A DNA stretch of 15,960 bases from Rhizobacter sp. (GTDB lineage Bacteria; Pseudomonadota; Gammaproteobacteria; Burkholderiales; Burkholderiaceae_C), in assembly GCA_014380155.1 (NCBI GenBank), contig JACMKJ010000201.1, forward strand, positions 1-15,960. Reading direction: 5' to 3'. The notes below the pieces were generated by a model. It saw only the letters and a program-made list of their open reading frames with translations, was not told where the DNA came from and did no database searches. This document shows positions 15,686 to 15,960 of this stretch, in pieces. The number at the start of each line of letters is the position of its first letter. Within the stretch, counting starts at the first letter, position 1. Position numbers and translations under genes: made by a program.

Positions 15686-15960
15686 ATGGCCATGAATGTC
15701 GGATCGTCAGACGGCGATGAAGACGAAGTGGTGTCCAGCATCAACACCACCCCCTTGGTGGACGTGATGCTGGTGCTGCTCATCATCTTCCTCATCACCG
15801 TGCCCGTCGTGACGCAAAACGCAGCGGTCTCTTTGCCCAAAGAGACCAACATCGTTCGCCAGACCAAGCCCGAGAACATCGAGATCTCGGTCAACACGGA
15901 AGCGTCGTGGCTCCATGCGGTTCATCTCCTACATCGGCATCTGAATCTGGAGGAGCTCGT
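15686..15960 (+). CDS. exbD: ExbD proton-channel subunit, N-terminal part; runs off the right edge
   Basis: ExbD forms the dimeric axle in the ExbB ring. The frame is open at the right edge, with 91 complete codons visible. A good ribosome site, AGGAG (15675-15679), precedes ATG 15686 by six bases. A short acidic cytoplasmic tail is followed by INTTPLVDVMLVLLIIFLIT, the ExbD signature. Asp26 is the expected proton-carrying aspartate of the helix (Asp25 in E. coli). Periplasmic residues include LPKETNIVRQTKPENIEISV, typical of the family. The last visible part, from about residue 72, is less familiar and rich in histidine (His77, 80, 83, 85). Many relatives have a second exbD directly after; it would lie outside this window. 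Confidence 0.93.
   Translation, partial: MAMNVGSSDGDEDEVVSSINTTPLVDVMLVLLIIFLITVPVVTQNAAVSLPKETNIVRQTKPENIEISVNTEASWLHAVHLLHRHLNLEEL

Overview
The window is GC-rich, densely coded DNA with every gene on the + strand. It looks like a chromosomal segment of a beta-proteobacterium of the order Burkholderiales, probably near the Leptothrix/Rubrivivax/Methylibium group. That placement rests on remembered protein style and gene order (guaA next to tadA and an LD-carboxypeptidase, and a TonB-ExbB-ExbD cluster with Ala/Pro-rich linkers), not on a search. I see no tRNA, rRNA, CRISPR array, insertion sequence or phage gene.

Region 1 (1-2733) is a compact housekeeping group. It holds the 3' end of guaA (GMP synthase), then one open reading frame that joins a 2'-5' RNA ligase-type phosphodiesterase (ThpR/LigT) directly to the tRNA wobble adenosine deaminase TadA, then an LD-carboxypeptidase of peptidase family S66. 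Each junction overlaps by a few to 26 bases. The carboxypeptidase appears to start at a TTG and carries a natural run of six histidines at its N-terminus.

Region 2 (2734-9453) begins with a short leader able to form several stem-loops. It is followed by a four-gene peptide-type ABC importer laid out like yejABEF: a large family 5 solute-binding lipoprotein with an unusual C-terminal membrane segment, two permeases (the second with a long N-terminal extension), and one protein carrying two ATPase domains.

Region 3 (9450-13945) holds a TPR-containing aspartyl/asparaginyl beta-hydroxylase-like protein whose start overlaps the ATPase stop as ATGA. A gap of about 380 bp follows, then a 930-residue TonB-dependent outer-membrane receptor, closed by a strong intrinsic terminator at 13982-14013.

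Region 4 (14061 to the right edge) encodes the energising motor: TonB, ExbB and the first part of ExbD.

Read together, regions 2-4 could move one ligand from outside to cytoplasm: receptor plus TonB-ExbBD across the outer membrane, then binding lipoprotein, permeases and ATPase across the inner membrane. The iron/2-oxoglutarate hydroxylase sits between the two halves. That the parts serve one substrate is inference; the terminator and the 380-bp gap show at least three transcription units are possible. The best points for a second look are the ThpR-TadA fusion, the doubly anchored binding protein, the hydroxylase coupled to the importer, and the structured leader.
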